64,000 bases of DNA, taken from assembly GCA_910589315.1 (NCBI GenBank), contig CAJUTB010000002.1:81752-145751 (forward strand), in the 5' to 3' direction. Source of the stretch: an uncultured Oscillibacter sp. (lineage in GTDB: Bacteria > Bacillota > Clostridia > Oscillospirales > Oscillospiraceae). A model generated the notes under the pieces. The model worked only from the letters and a program-made list of their open reading frames with translations, was not told the DNA's origin and searched no databases. The position numbers and the translations under genes were made by a program. Of the stretch, positions 18,465 to 26,565 are shown piece after piece (within the stretch, counting starts at the first letter, position 1; each line of letters starts with the position of its first letter).

Positions 18465-19522
18465 AAGAACTCTTGCAGCAGATTGGTCCGGCGGACGAAA
18501 CCGCCCGGCAGGCGGCCCGGAAGAATTGGAATGCCTGCATGAAACCCCTGGGCAGTCTGGGACTTCTGGAAAAGGCGTTGGAGGACATTGCCGCCCTCAC
18601 AGGCAGCGCGGAAATATGTCTGAAAAAGCGGGCCGCGCTGGTTTTGTGCGCGGACAACGGCGTGGTGGCCCAGGGTGTGACCCAGTGCGGCAGCGAGATG
18701 ACGGGCATCGTAGCCCGGAACCTGGCGGCGGGGATTACGTCGGTGTGCCGCATGGCGGCGGAGGCAGACTGTCCGGTGATTCCAGTGGATATGGGGATTT
18801 TGGATTTCCCAGAGACGGAGGGCGTTCTCTCCCGGCGGATTGCCAACGGAACCAAGGACATCAGCCAGGGTCCCGCCATGACCCGCGCCCAGGCCGAACA
18901 GGCCATTTTTACCGGCGTGGAGCTGGTGCGGGAGCAAAAGGAGCAGGGCGTCCGGCTTCTGGCGACGGGCGAAATGGGCATCGGCAACACGACGACTTCC
19001 AGCGCGGCGGCCAGCGTCCTGTTAAACCGTCCGGCGTCGGAGATGACGGGCCGGGGTTCCGGTTTGACGGACGAGGGATTGTTTCGGAAAATCCGCGCGG
19101 TGGAACAGGCCGTTTCCATCAACCGGCCAGACCCGGCGGACCCGGTGGATGTATTGGCAAAGGTGGGCGGTTTCGATCTGGCGGGATTGTGCGGCGTGTT
19201 TCTGGGCGGAGCCTTGTACCGGATTCCGGTTTTGATTGACGGATTCATCAGCGGCACGGCGGCCCTGTGCGCCCTGCGGCTGTGCCCCAACGCCGGAAAG
19301 GCCATGCTGGCCAGCCATGTTTCTGCCGAACCGGCGGCGCGGTATGTTCTGGCAGCCCTGGGAAAAACGCCGCTGATTACTGCGGGGCTCCGCCTGGGAG
19401 AGGGCACCGGCGCGGTAGCGGCCATGCCGCTTCTGGACATGGCCCGGGCGGTGTACGCCAGCGGCTACACCTTCGACGGCTGCGGCGTGGAACCGTACCA
19501 GCCTCTGGGAGGCTTCCGATGA
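18461..19522 (+). CDS. cobT: Nicotinate-nucleotide-dimethylbenzimidazole phosphoribosyltransferase
   Basis: A 353-residue enzyme that makes alpha-ribazole phosphate for the lower ligand. Family marks: KPLGSLGLLEKALEDIAALTG near residues 27-47, VLCADNGVVAQGVTQCG, TGEMGIGNTTTSSA near 170 and the C-terminal LGEGTGAVAAMPLLDMA carrying the catalytic glutamate. The reading frame is open well upstream, but homology and the ATGA overlap with cbiA fix the start at 18461. The base it activates cannot be read from sequence. Confidence 0.96.
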   Translation: MKELLQQIGPADETARQAARKNWNACMKPLGSLGLLEKALEDIAALTGSAEICLKKRAALVLCADNGVVAQGVTQCGSEMTGIVARNLAAGITSVCRMAAEADCPVIPVDMGILDFPETEGVLSRRIANGTKDISQGPAMTRAQAEQAIFTGVELVREQKEQGVRLLATGEMGIGNTTTSSAAASVLLNRPASEMTGRGSGLTDEGLFRKIRAVEQAVSINRPDPADPVDVLAKVGGFDLAGLCGVFLGGALYRIPVLIDGFISGTAALCALRLCPNAGKAMLASHVSAEPAARYVLAALGKTPLITAGLRLGEGTGAVAAMPLLDMARAVYASGYTFDGCGVEPYQPLGGFR

Positions 19523-20049
19523 TCACGCTGGTCATCGGCGGCGCGGCCAGCGGCAAGAGCGAATATGCGGAAGAACTTGTTTTGAAATCGGAGGCCCGTC
19601 CCCGGATTTATCTGGCGACCATGGAGCCTTTTGGGGAGGAAGCCCGGCGGCGGGTGGAGAAGCATCGGGCCATGAGGGCCGCAAAGGACTTCCGGACGCT
19701 GGAACGCTATACCGGTTTGCCGGGAATCGAGGTCCCGGCGGGGTCGGCGGTTTTGCTGGAGTGCCTGGGGAATCTTTGTGCAAACGAGCTGTATTCTCCT
19801 GACGGCGTGGGGGCCGGGTGCGCCGCAGAGGCCATTTTGAAGGGCGTTGCCCGCTTGGCGGCGCAGAGCCGGAATCTGGTGATCGTCTCCAACGAGGTCT
19901 GTTCCGGCGGCAGGGACTACGCAGGCGATACGCTGCGTTATTTGCAGCTTCTGGCGTTTCTGCACCGCCGTCTGGCGGCGCAGGCGGACAATGTATGCGA
20001 GGTTGTCTGCGGCCTGCCGGTTTACCACAAGGGGGGAGAGCCGCAATGA
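19519..20049 (+). CDS. cobU: Adenosylcobinamide kinase / adenosylcobinamide-phosphate guanylyltransferase
   Basis: A 176-residue bifunctional enzyme that phosphorylates adenosylcobinamide and transfers GMP to it. The P-loop GGAASGKSEYAEEL is at residues 7-20, and the KHR motif at 48-50 contains the histidine expected to carry GMP. VSNEV and the end ADNVCEVVCGLPVYHKG fit the family. The segment after VSNEV lacks the usual G-I-V-P block and reads CSGGRDYAGDTLRYLQLL, which is unusual and noteworthy next to the second CobU-like protein at 20819. ATGA overlap with cobT. Confidence 0.88.
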   Translation: MITLVIGGAASGKSEYAEELVLKSEARPRIYLATMEPFGEEARRRVEKHRAMRAAKDFRTLERYTGLPGIEVPAGSAVLLECLGNLCANELYSPDGVGAGCAAEAILKGVARLAAQSRNLVIVSNEVCSGGRDYAGDTLRYLQLLAFLHRRLAAQADNVCEVVCGLPVYHKGGEPQ

Positions 20050-20822
20050 CGCTTTTGGAAACCGTCGCGGTGGCCTTTGGGATGTTTTCCGCCGTGCCGG
20101 CGCCGCAGCCGGTTTGGAACGAAAAAAATATGCGCTATGCCCTGTGCGCCTTTCCGCTGGTGGGCGTCGTGTGCGGAGGGTGCTGGTGGGCATGGGCGGA
20201 AGTATGCCGCGTGTTGGCCCTGCCGGAGCTGCTGCGGGGCGCGGGATTTTGCCTGCTGCCCGCGCTTGTGACGGGCGGCATCCACCTGGACGGCCTTGCC
20301 GACACCAGCGACGCCCTCGCCAGTCACGCCCCGCCGGAGAAAAAACGGGAAATCTTACAGGATTCCCGCTGCGGCGCGTTTGCGGTAATACGGCTGTGCG
20401 GCTATTTTATTTGGTACTGGGCGTTGTGCTGCGCCCTGCGGCCAACGTCCGCCGCCCTTTGGAGCGTCGGGGCGTCGTTTGTGCTGTCCCGGTCGCTGTC
20501 GGGACTTGCCATTGTGTCGCTCCCGCTGGCAAAAAACACCGGCCTCGCCCACACCTTCGCCGCAGGGGCCGCTCCAAAGCGGGCGCGGTGGATTCTGACG
20601 CTGGCCGCGGCGGCAGGCGCGTCCGCGCTCTGCTGGGCCGGACGCCTTTCTGGAGCGGCCATGCTGGCGGCGGCGTTAGCAGTATTCTGGCACTACGCCC
20701 GCACGGCGCAAAAGGAATTCGGCGGGATTTCCGGCGATCTGGCGGGCTGGTTTCTGGTGCGGGCGGAATTGTGGATGCTGGCGGCCTTGGTGCTGTGCCA
20801 GCATGGGGAGGCGTTGTTATGA
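20046..20822 (+). CDS. cobS: Adenosylcobinamide-GDP ribazoletransferase (cobalamin synthase)
   Basis: A 258-residue membrane enzyme joining alpha-ribazole (phosphate) to adenosylcobinamide-GDP. The motif GGIHLDGLADTSDAL (about residues 78-92) and ILQDSRCGAFAV (about 103-114) mark the active site, with several hydrophobic helices around them. The start ATG 20046 overlaps the cobU stop (ATGA). The frame is open upstream, but residues before 20046 belong to the cobU region. Confidence 0.94.
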   Translation: MTLLETVAVAFGMFSAVPAPQPVWNEKNMRYALCAFPLVGVVCGGCWWAWAEVCRVLALPELLRGAGFCLLPALVTGGIHLDGLADTSDALASHAPPEKKREILQDSRCGAFAVIRLCGYFIWYWALCCALRPTSAALWSVGASFVLSRSLSGLAIVSLPLAKNTGLAHTFAAGAAPKRARWILTLAAAAGASALCWAGRLSGAAMLAAALAVFWHYARTAQKEFGGISGDLAGWFLVRAELWMLAALVLCQHGEALL

Positions 20823-21154
20823 TTTTCATTACCGGCCCGCTGTACAGCGGTAAACGGACCTTCGCCCAAAAACTCTTGGGCTGTACGCCGGAGGAGCTGG
20901 AACGGCGGGCGGTCTGGGACGTACAGGACCTGGCGCGGGACTGCTTGGACCTGGAAGCCCTGGCGGACGAGTGCAGCCGCCGGGAAATCGTGATTGCAGT
21001 GGAAACCGGCGGCGGCGTTGTGCCCGCCAGCCCGGAGGAGCGGGCCGCCCGCGAGGCGGCTGGGCGTCTGAGCTGCCTGTTGGCGGAACGGGCCGAAACC
21101 GTCGTCCGGGTTTTCTGCGGACTGCCCGCCGTGCTGAAAGGATCGCTGCCATGA
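20819..21154 (+). CDS. Short CobU-like P-loop protein
   Basis: A 111-residue protein resembling a shortened CobU. Walker A is at the N-terminus (ITGPLYSGKRTFAQKLL), then VIAVETGGGVVPASPEERAA, which matches the VSNEVG-x-GIVP block of normal CobU, and the ending AETVVRVFCGLPAVLKG. It lacks the central region with the GMP-carrying histidine. It sits between cobS and cobC with ATGA overlaps on both sides, so it is part of the operon. It could complement the odd CobU at 19519 or have a regulatory or salvage role; this is inference. Confidence 0.75.
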   Translation: MIFITGPLYSGKRTFAQKLLGCTPEELERRAVWDVQDLARDCLDLEALADECSRREIVIAVETGGGVVPASPEERAAREAAGRLSCLLAERAETVVRVFCGLPAVLKGSLP

Positions 21155-21741
21155 AGATTTATGTTCTGCGTCACGGGGAGACGGCTTGGAATGCTGCGGG
21201 CCGCTATCAGGGCCTTACGGACATCCCTCTGTCCCCGGAGGGCCGCGCCGCCCTTGTTCCAGCGGATTTCACGGTGGAATCCGTTGTGGTTTCCCCGCTT
21301 CTTCGGGCGCGGCAGACGGCGGAAATCCTTTTTCCCGGCGCGGCGCAGCAAATCGAAACCGGCTTGCAGGAAATGGATTTCGGCGTTTTCGAGGGCCGCA
21401 CGGCTCGGGAGATGGAATTCGATTCCGCGTACCGCGCTTGGGTGGACGGCGGCTGCACAGGACCGGTTCCCGGCGGCGAGAGTCTGGAAACATTCAGCCG
21501 CCGGGTCTGCGGGACCTTTATGCGAATACTGGAAAACGCCTGTTCCCGGGGCCGGGACCCTCTGGTCCTCGTGGCCCACGGCGGGACGCTGATGGCCATT
21601 CTCGCCCAATACGCCGAACCCCGCCGGGAGTATTTCACGTGGCAGGCTCCCCATGGCGGCGGCTGGCTTCTGGATGCGTCGGGCGAGAGCCTGCGGACGC
21701 TGCGTCCGGTCTGCTATGCAAAAGGGGAAACGCCATGCTGA
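21151..21741 (+). CDS. cobC: Alpha-ribazole phosphatase-type histidine phosphatase
   Basis: A 196-residue member of the histidine phosphatase superfamily. YVLRHGETAWNAAGRYQGLTD at the N-terminus gives the phospho-histidine RHG motif, EMDFGVFEGRT follows, and HGGTLMAIL near residue 146 carries the second catalytic histidine. In this operon it most likely removes the 5'-phosphate of alpha-ribazole or of cobalamin phosphate. ATG 21151 overlaps the preceding stop. Confidence 0.88.
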   Translation: MKIYVLRHGETAWNAAGRYQGLTDIPLSPEGRAALVPADFTVESVVVSPLLRARQTAEILFPGAAQQIETGLQEMDFGVFEGRTAREMEFDSAYRAWVDGGCTGPVPGGESLETFSRRVCGTFMRILENACSRGRDPLVLVAHGGTLMAILAQYAEPRREYFTWQAPHGGGWLLDASGESLRTLRPVCYAKGETPC

Positions 21742-22688
21742 CGGTCTATGCTGCGCTTTGCGGCTTCGCGCTGGATTTGCTGCTGGGGGACCCGGCCTGG
21801 ATGCCGCATCCGGTGGTATGTATGGGAAAAGTGATCTCCCTTTTGGAAACATTCCTCCGGAAAAACCTGCCCCAAACCCAGAAGGGGGAATTCTGGGGCG
21901 GCGTGATGCTGGCGGCTGCGCTTCCGCTGCTGACGCTGGCCGTTTCCGGGACCGCCTGTATCCTGGCGGCGGAGGTTCATCCGGCGTTGGGCTTTGCCCT
22001 GCAAACGCTGTGGTGCTGGCAGGCGTTGGCAGCGAAGGGGTTAGCCGTGGAGAGCCGCCGGGTCTGCGAGGCCCTGGAAAACGACGGCCTTCCCGCCGCG
22101 CGCAAAGCGGTGGGGCGCATTGTAGGCCGCGACACGGAGTCTCTGGACGAAGCCGGCGTCATCCGGGCGGCGGTGGAGACCGTTGCGGAGAACTTTGCCG
22201 ACGGCGTGGCCGCGCCAATGCTGTATATGTTCCTGGGCGGCGCGCCGCTGGCGTTGGCATATAAGGCCGTTAACACCATGGACAGCATGATTGGCTATAA
22301 AAACGACCGCTATCTGTACTTTGGCCGGGCGGCGGCCAGGCTGGACGACCTGGCCAACTACATCCCCTCCCGCATCGCCGCCCTGTTTTGGATTCTCTCC
22401 GCAGGCGTCACCGGGCAGAACGCCCAAAACGCCTGGCGTATCTGGCGGCGGGACCGCCGGAATCATGCCAGTCCGAATTCGGCCCAGACGGAGGCGGCGT
22501 GCGCGGGCGCGTTGGGAATTCAGCTTGGCGGTCCGGCGTGCTACTTTGGCGAGCGTTATGAAAAACCCACCATCGGCGACGCCCTGCGCCCCGCCGAACC
22601 GGAGGACATCCGGCGGGCAAACGACATGCTGTATACGGCCAGCGCGGCGTTGATGGCGGCTTGTATGCTGGGCGGAATTTGGAGGTAA
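21735..22688 (+). CDS. cbiB: Adenosylcobinamide-phosphate synthase
   Basis: A 317-residue membrane protein that attaches aminopropanol phosphate to adenosylcobyric acid. Landmarks: DLLLGDPAWMPHPVVCMGKVI near residues 14-34, ETVAENFADGVAAPMLY in the middle, NTMDSMIGYKNDRY and RDRRNHASPNSAQTEAACAGAL near 225-245. It has four to five hydrophobic helices. The start ATG 21735 overlaps cobC by 7 bp. Its substrate is supplied by CobD encoded next. Confidence 0.95.
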   Translation: MLTVYAALCGFALDLLLGDPAWMPHPVVCMGKVISLLETFLRKNLPQTQKGEFWGGVMLAAALPLLTLAVSGTACILAAEVHPALGFALQTLWCWQALAAKGLAVESRRVCEALENDGLPAARKAVGRIVGRDTESLDEAGVIRAAVETVAENFADGVAAPMLYMFLGGAPLALAYKAVNTMDSMIGYKNDRYLYFGRAAARLDDLANYIPSRIAALFWILSAGVTGQNAQNAWRIWRRDRRNHASPNSAQTEAACAGALGIQLGGPACYFGERYEKPTIGDALRPAEPEDIRRANDMLYTASAALMAACMLGGIWR

Positions 22689-22691
22689 GGA

Positions 22692-23744
22692 ATGGATTGG
22701 AAGCACGGCGGAGACTGGGCCGGTTTTGAACGGGAATACGGCGCGCCGCCTCTGGATTTCTCCGCTAATGTCAGCCCCCTGGGGGCGCCGGAGGGCGTCA
22801 AGGCGGCTCTGCGGGACGCCGCCGGGCGGGTGGACCGCTACCCGGACCCGTTCTGCCGCGCCCTGCGGGACGCTCTCGCGGAACGGGAGAATGTTCCCGC
22901 CGGGCAGATCGTCTGCGGAAACGGCGCGGCGGACCTGATCTATCGAATCGTCTGGGCCTTGCGGCCCCGGCGTGCGCTGGCGGCGGCCCCGACCTTCAGC
23001 GAGTACGGAGCCGCTTTGCGGACGGCGGGCTGTACGGTGGTTTCCTACCCTCTGAAACGGGAAAACGAATTCCGCCTGGGCGCGGACTTCCTGGAATTCA
23101 TCACGCCGGAAACGGACGCCGTGTTCCTCTGCGAGCCGAACAATCCCACCGGTTTAACCACGCCCCGCCCGCTGCTGCTGAAAATTCTGGAACGCTGCCG
23201 GAACTCCGGCACATGGCTGATTGCCGACGAGTGCTTCAACGACTTTCTCGACGAACCGGAGGAACACAGCCTCCGGCCCTGGCTGACCGAGTTCCCAAAC
23301 CTGCTGATTCTCAAAGCCTTTACCAAGCTGTACGCCATGGCGGGGGTTCGCCTGGGCTATGTGCTCTCCCAGGATGAAAGCCTTCCGGACGCCTTGCGGG
23401 AGGCGGGACCGCCCTGGAACGTCTCGACGCTGGCCCAAGCCGCCGGAGCCGCGGCGTTGCGGGAAACAGCCTATGTCCGGCGGCTGCGGAGGCTTATCCA
23501 AGCAGAACGGCCCCGTTTGCTGGAAGGCTTGCGGCAACTGGGCTTGGAGGTGATTCCCGGCGAGGCGAATTATCTCCTGTTTCAGAGTCAAAGGCCCCTC
23601 GTATCCCCGCTGCGGGAGCGGGGCATTCTGCTGCGGAGCTGCGCCAATTACGAGGGCCTGGACGAAACGTGGTACCGCACGGTGGTCCGGACCCATGAGG
23701 AAAATCAGCGGCTGCTTACCGCGCTGAAGGAGGTTTTTCTATGA
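22692..23744 (+). CDS. cobD: Threonine-phosphate decarboxylase (PLP enzyme)
   Basis: A 350-residue fold-type I PLP enzyme related to histidinol-phosphate aminotransferase. It starts MDWKHGGDW, followed by LDFSANVSPLGAP typical of CobD. The PLP-binding lysine lies in LKAFTKLYAMAGVRLGY (about residues 203-219), and VFLCEPNNPTGL precedes it. It makes (R)-1-amino-2-propanol phosphate for CbiB. ATGA overlap with cbiP. Confidence 0.93.
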   Translation: MDWKHGGDWAGFEREYGAPPLDFSANVSPLGAPEGVKAALRDAAGRVDRYPDPFCRALRDALAERENVPAGQIVCGNGAADLIYRIVWALRPRRALAAAPTFSEYGAALRTAGCTVVSYPLKRENEFRLGADFLEFITPETDAVFLCEPNNPTGLTTPRPLLLKILERCRNSGTWLIADECFNDFLDEPEEHSLRPWLTEFPNLLILKAFTKLYAMAGVRLGYVLSQDESLPDALREAGPPWNVSTLAQAAGAAALRETAYVRRLRRLIQAERPRLLEGLRQLGLEVIPGEANYLLFQSQRPLVSPLRERGILLRSCANYEGLDETWYRTVVRTHEENQRLLTALKEVFL

Positions 23745-25222
23745 AACGGCGCATCATGATTCAAGGTACCATGTCCGGCGCGGGCAAAAGCGCGCTGTGC
23801 GCGGCTCTGTGCCGGATTTTCCGGCAGGACGGCTACCGCGCCGCCCCGTTCAAGAGCCAGAATATGGCCTTAAACAGCTATATCACCCGTCAGGGCCTGG
23901 AAATGGGCCGCGCCCAGGTGATGCAGGCCCAGGCGGCGGGCATTGAACCGGATGTGCGGATGAATCCCGTCCTTCTCAAGCCGTCCAGCGACACGGGCAG
24001 TCAGGTGATCGTCAACGGCGAGCCCCGGGGCCATATGGCGGCGGCGGAGTATTACCGCTACAAAAAAACGCTGGTCCCGGAAATCATGGCGGCTTATGAA
24101 AGTCTGGCGGAGGAGTATGACATCCTCGTCATCGAAGGCGCGGGAAGCCCGGCGGAAATCAACCTCAAGGGCGAGGACATCGTAAACATGGGCCTGGCCG
24201 CAAAAACCAGCGCGCCGGTCCTGCTGGCCGGGGACATTGACCGCGGAGGGGTTTTCGCTCAGCTCTACGGCACCACGGCCCTGCTGGAGCCGGACGAACG
24301 GGCCAGAATCAAGGGCCTGCTGATCAACAAATTCCGGGGCGACCCGGAAATTCTGCGGCCCGGTTTAACCATGCTGGAAGAAATGTGCGGCGTTCCGGTC
24401 CTGGGCGTCGTGCCCTATCTGCCGGTGGAACTGGACGACGAGGACTCCCTCGCCCCCAGCCTCTCCCGGACGGAGGCCCGCCGGGCGATTGATATCGCCG
24501 TCCTCCGCCTGCCGCGGATATCCAACTTTACCGATTTTTCCCCCTTGGAGGCGCACGCGGCTCTCGGGGTACGCTACGTGGACCGGGCGGCGGCTTTGGG
24601 CACACCGGACCTCATCATCCTGCCGGGCACAAAAAGCACCATGTCCGACCTGCTCTGGCTGCGGGAAAACGGCCTGGAATCCGCCGTGCAGAAGCGGGCG
24701 GCGTCCGGCACGCCGGTGCTGGGCGTCTGCGGCGGCTACCAGATGCTTTGCGAGTCGCTGGAGGACCCCGGCGGCGTGGAGGGGAACCAGGCGTCCATGC
24801 GGGGAATGGGCCTGCTGCCGGGCCGCACGGTTTTCTCGGCGGAAAAAACCCGCACAAACCGAAAAGCCTCCGTCGTTTCCGGTCCCTTCCGCGGCGCGGC
24901 GCTGGAGGGCTACGAAATCCATATGGGCGACACCAGCGCACAGGAGGCTCCCTTCTGCATCCTGGAAGACGGCCGGTCCGACGGCTGCCAGCGGGGGACG
25001 GTTTTCGGAACCTATCTCCACGGTCTGTTTGACACCGGCGAGCTGACTGTAAAGCTGGCGGCTTGGCTTTGTGAACGAAAGGGGATTTCCCCCGGAGACG
25101 CCGCGCCGCTGTCCCACCGGGCCTATCAGGAAACCCAATACAACCGCTTGGCGGAAGGGGTGCGGCAGTCTGTGAACCTGCCGGAAATCTATCGGATTCT
25201 GGAAGAAAGCGAAAGGGGATAA
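23741..25222 (+). CDS. cbiP: Cobyric acid synthase
   Basis: A 493-residue glutamine-dependent amidase making four amide groups of adenosylcobyric acid. The N-terminal ATPase domain has IQGTMSGAGKSALCAALCRIF at residues 6-26 and FKSQNMALNSY. The class I glutaminase domain has LGVCGGYQML with nucleophile Cys330 and GTYLHGLFD near residue 424 holding the catalytic histidine. It is about the usual 490-510 residues. Confidence 0.97.
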   Translation: MKRRIMIQGTMSGAGKSALCAALCRIFRQDGYRAAPFKSQNMALNSYITRQGLEMGRAQVMQAQAAGIEPDVRMNPVLLKPSSDTGSQVIVNGEPRGHMAAAEYYRYKKTLVPEIMAAYESLAEEYDILVIEGAGSPAEINLKGEDIVNMGLAAKTSAPVLLAGDIDRGGVFAQLYGTTALLEPDERARIKGLLINKFRGDPEILRPGLTMLEEMCGVPVLGVVPYLPVELDDEDSLAPSLSRTEARRAIDIAVLRLPRISNFTDFSPLEAHAALGVRYVDRAAALGTPDLIILPGTKSTMSDLLWLRENGLESAVQKRAASGTPVLGVCGGYQMLCESLEDPGGVEGNQASMRGMGLLPGRTVFSAEKTRTNRKASVVSGPFRGAALEGYEIHMGDTSAQEAPFCILEDGRSDGCQRGTVFGTYLHGLFDTGELTVKLAAWLCERKGISPGDAAPLSHRAYQETQYNRLAEGVRQSVNLPEIYRILEESERG

Positions 25223-25227
25223 CCGCT

Positions 25228-25884
25228 ATGGCGCACATCAAACCGGCGGACATCGAACGGGAGAGCATGAACATTCTGACGGCAGAGCTTACCGCCCGCG
25301 GGATGGTTCTGGAAGGGGAAACGGAGGCGGTGGTGAAGCGGGTGATTCACACCACGGCGGATTTTGACTACGCGGAAAACCTGCGCTTTACGCCCCAGGC
25401 TGTGGCGCGGGGCGTGGAGGCCCTGCGGGGAGGCGTCGTTGTGACGGATACGCATATGGCTCTTTCCGGCGTCAGCAAGCCCGCGCTGGCCCGTTTGGGC
25501 GGGACGGCCCGCTGTTTCATGGCGGACCCCGAAACGGCGGAACAGGCCAAGGCGGCCGGGTCCACCCGCGCGGCGGCGGCGGTTCTGCGGGCAGAGGCGG
25601 AGGTTCCCGCCGCGATTCTGGCCGTGGGCAACGCCCCAACCGCCCTGCTTCGCATTGCGGAACGCATGGAGGCGGGCTGGCGTCCGGCGTTGGTGATCGG
25701 GGTTCCGGTGGGTTTTGTGAACGTCGTGGAGAGCAAAGAGCGAATCTGGGAGGTCTGCACCCGTCTGGGGGTTCCGGCGATTGTGTCGCTGGGGCGCAAG
25801 GGCGGAAGCAATGTTGCCGCGGCCATCTGCAACGCCCTGCTTTATACGGCGGCGGGGCTACTGGACCCTTCCAGCCGAAACTGA
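25228..25884 (+). CDS. cbiC: Cobalt-precorrin-8 methylmutase
   Basis: A 218-residue enzyme that moves the methyl group from C11 to C12 to give cobyrinate. It begins with IKPADIERESMNIL, then VVTDTHMALSGVSK and the C-terminal GRKGGSNVAAAICNALLY, standard CbiC/CobH features. It is the last gene of the operon, 5 bp after cbiP, with AAAGGGG before the ATG and a strong terminator right after the stop. Confidence 0.95.
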   Translation: MAHIKPADIERESMNILTAELTARGMVLEGETEAVVKRVIHTTADFDYAENLRFTPQAVARGVEALRGGVVVTDTHMALSGVSKPALARLGGTARCFMADPETAEQAKAAGSTRAAAAVLRAEAEVPAAILAVGNAPTALLRIAERMEAGWRPALVIGVPVGFVNVVESKERIWEVCTRLGVPAIVSLGRKGGSNVAAAICNALLYTAAGLLDPSSRN

Positions 25885-25889
25885 ACGAG

Positions 25890-25924
25890 AAACAGGCCCT
25901 CCGGTTTTCCGGAGGGCCTGTTTT
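25890..25924 (+). terminator. Terminator of the cobalamin operon
   Basis: AAACAGGCCCTCCGG pairs with CCGGAGGGCCTGTTT around a TTTT loop. The palindrome can serve both strands and also the convergent XRE gene. Confidence 0.92.
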
Positions 25925-25933
25925 GCAGAAGGG

Positions 25934-26161
25934 TTAGTCGCGGAAGTCAAAAAGCTCTTTTGGTTTTATGCCGAACACATCGCACATTTTGAACACCAGA
26001 TCAAAGGAAACGCCGACATTTCCCAATTCAATCGCGCTGATATGGCTTCTTTCAATATCCAGCATCTCCGCCAGTTGCAGTTGCGTAACGCGCATGGCTT
26101 TTCGATAATATACGACGTTCAGTCCAAACTTTCTGTATCGGTCCCGATATTCTTCCTTCAT
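25934..26161 (-). CDS. XRE-family helix-turn-helix regulator
   Basis: A 75-residue protein that is almost entirely an HTH_3 domain: GLNVVYYRKAMRVTQLQLAEMLDIERSHISAIELG, then FDLVFKMCDVFGIKPKELF. It should bind DNA as a dimer. The upstream intergenic region has two palindromes (26172-26191 and 26219-26235) and the divergent gene for a 58-residue RHH-like protein, so it probably controls both. AGAGAGGTG precedes the ATG. Confidence 0.88.
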   Translation of the reverse strand: MKEEYRDRYRKFGLNVVYYRKAMRVTQLQLAEMLDIERSHISAIELGNVGVSFDLVFKMCDVFGIKPKELFDFRD

Positions 26162-26171
26162 CGTTTATCAC

Positions 26172-26191
26172 CTCTCTATTAGTTTAGAGAG
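26172..26191. promoter_or_regulatory. Inverted repeat CTCTCTA-N6-TAGAGAG (candidate operator)
   Basis: A perfect 7-bp inverted repeat located 11-30 bp upstream of the XRE gene start. It overlaps the Shine-Dalgarno region of that gene and is well placed for autoregulation. Role inferred. Confidence 0.5.
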
Positions 26192-26218
26192 ACTAGGGCA
26201 GGCAATAAACCGATTCAA

Positions 26219-26262
26219 AATGTCGTAACGACATTGAAAGTGGTCGAAATCTGTGGTATTAT
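26219..26262 (+). promoter_or_regulatory. Promoter and overlapping 17-bp palindrome for the RHH-like gene
   Basis: TTGAAA (26234-26239), a 17-bp spacer and TATTAT (26257-26262). The palindrome AATGTCGTAACGACATT (26219-26235) is perfect around one central base and reaches into the -35 box, the classic position of a repressor operator. Confidence 0.65.
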
Positions 26263-26312
26263 ATGGATAACGACCCACAAAATGCAAAAAGCGAACATAG
26301 GAGGAATTTGAT

Positions 26313-26489
26313 ATGGCGCGATACATGGTGGATTTGCCGTTGGAGACGGCGGTGTTTTATGAAAAGGTTTCCCAGCAGAGCGGGTATAAAATTGAACAGG
26401 TTCTGGCGGACGCGCTGTTCAAGATGGCGGGCGATCTGTCGGTGGAATTGCTGGCGCAAAAGCGCAGACGGCAAAAAAGAGGGAGCTGA
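26313..26489 (+). CDS. 58-residue ribbon-helix-helix-like protein
   Basis: This short gene is well supported: a perfect ATAGGAGG lies 8 bp before ATG 26313, a promoter with operator lies upstream, and a strong terminator overlaps the stop codon. The protein has the RHH layout: a beta strand ARYMVDLPLE, helix 1 TAVFYEKVSQQSG, a turn, helix 2 KIEQVLADALFKMAGDL, then a basic tail KRRRQKRGS that may contact DNA. It is divergent from an XRE regulator. It may be a small transcription factor or an antitoxin-like protein; no toxin gene is adjacent. Confidence 0.75.
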   Translation: MARYMVDLPLETAVFYEKVSQQSGYKIEQVLADALFKMAGDLSVELLAQKRRRQKRGS

Positions 26490-26512
26490 CCTTCGGTCAG
26501 CTCCCTCTTTTT
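26473..26512 (+). terminator. Terminator overlapping the stop codon of the RHH-like gene
   Basis: AAAGAGGGAGCTGAC pairs with GTCAGCTCCCTCTTT across a CTTCG loop, followed by TT. The TGA stop at 26487-26489 lies inside the 5' arm, so a ribosome finishing translation would cover the hairpin. Confidence 0.88.
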
Positions 26513-26528
26513 GAAAGCTCTTTTTTGG

Positions 26529-26556
26529 TTCCTTTTTTCTCTCGAGAAAAAAGGAA
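26529..26556. repeat. Inverted repeat of the CTTTTTTGG-TTCC family
   Basis: TTCCTTTTTTCTC and its complement around TC, preceded by CTCTTTTTTGG. It is the same design as the pair at 3023-3090 and probably terminates the ABC exporter operon on the minus strand. Confidence 0.65.
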
Positions 26557-26565
26557 CGTCCCCCG

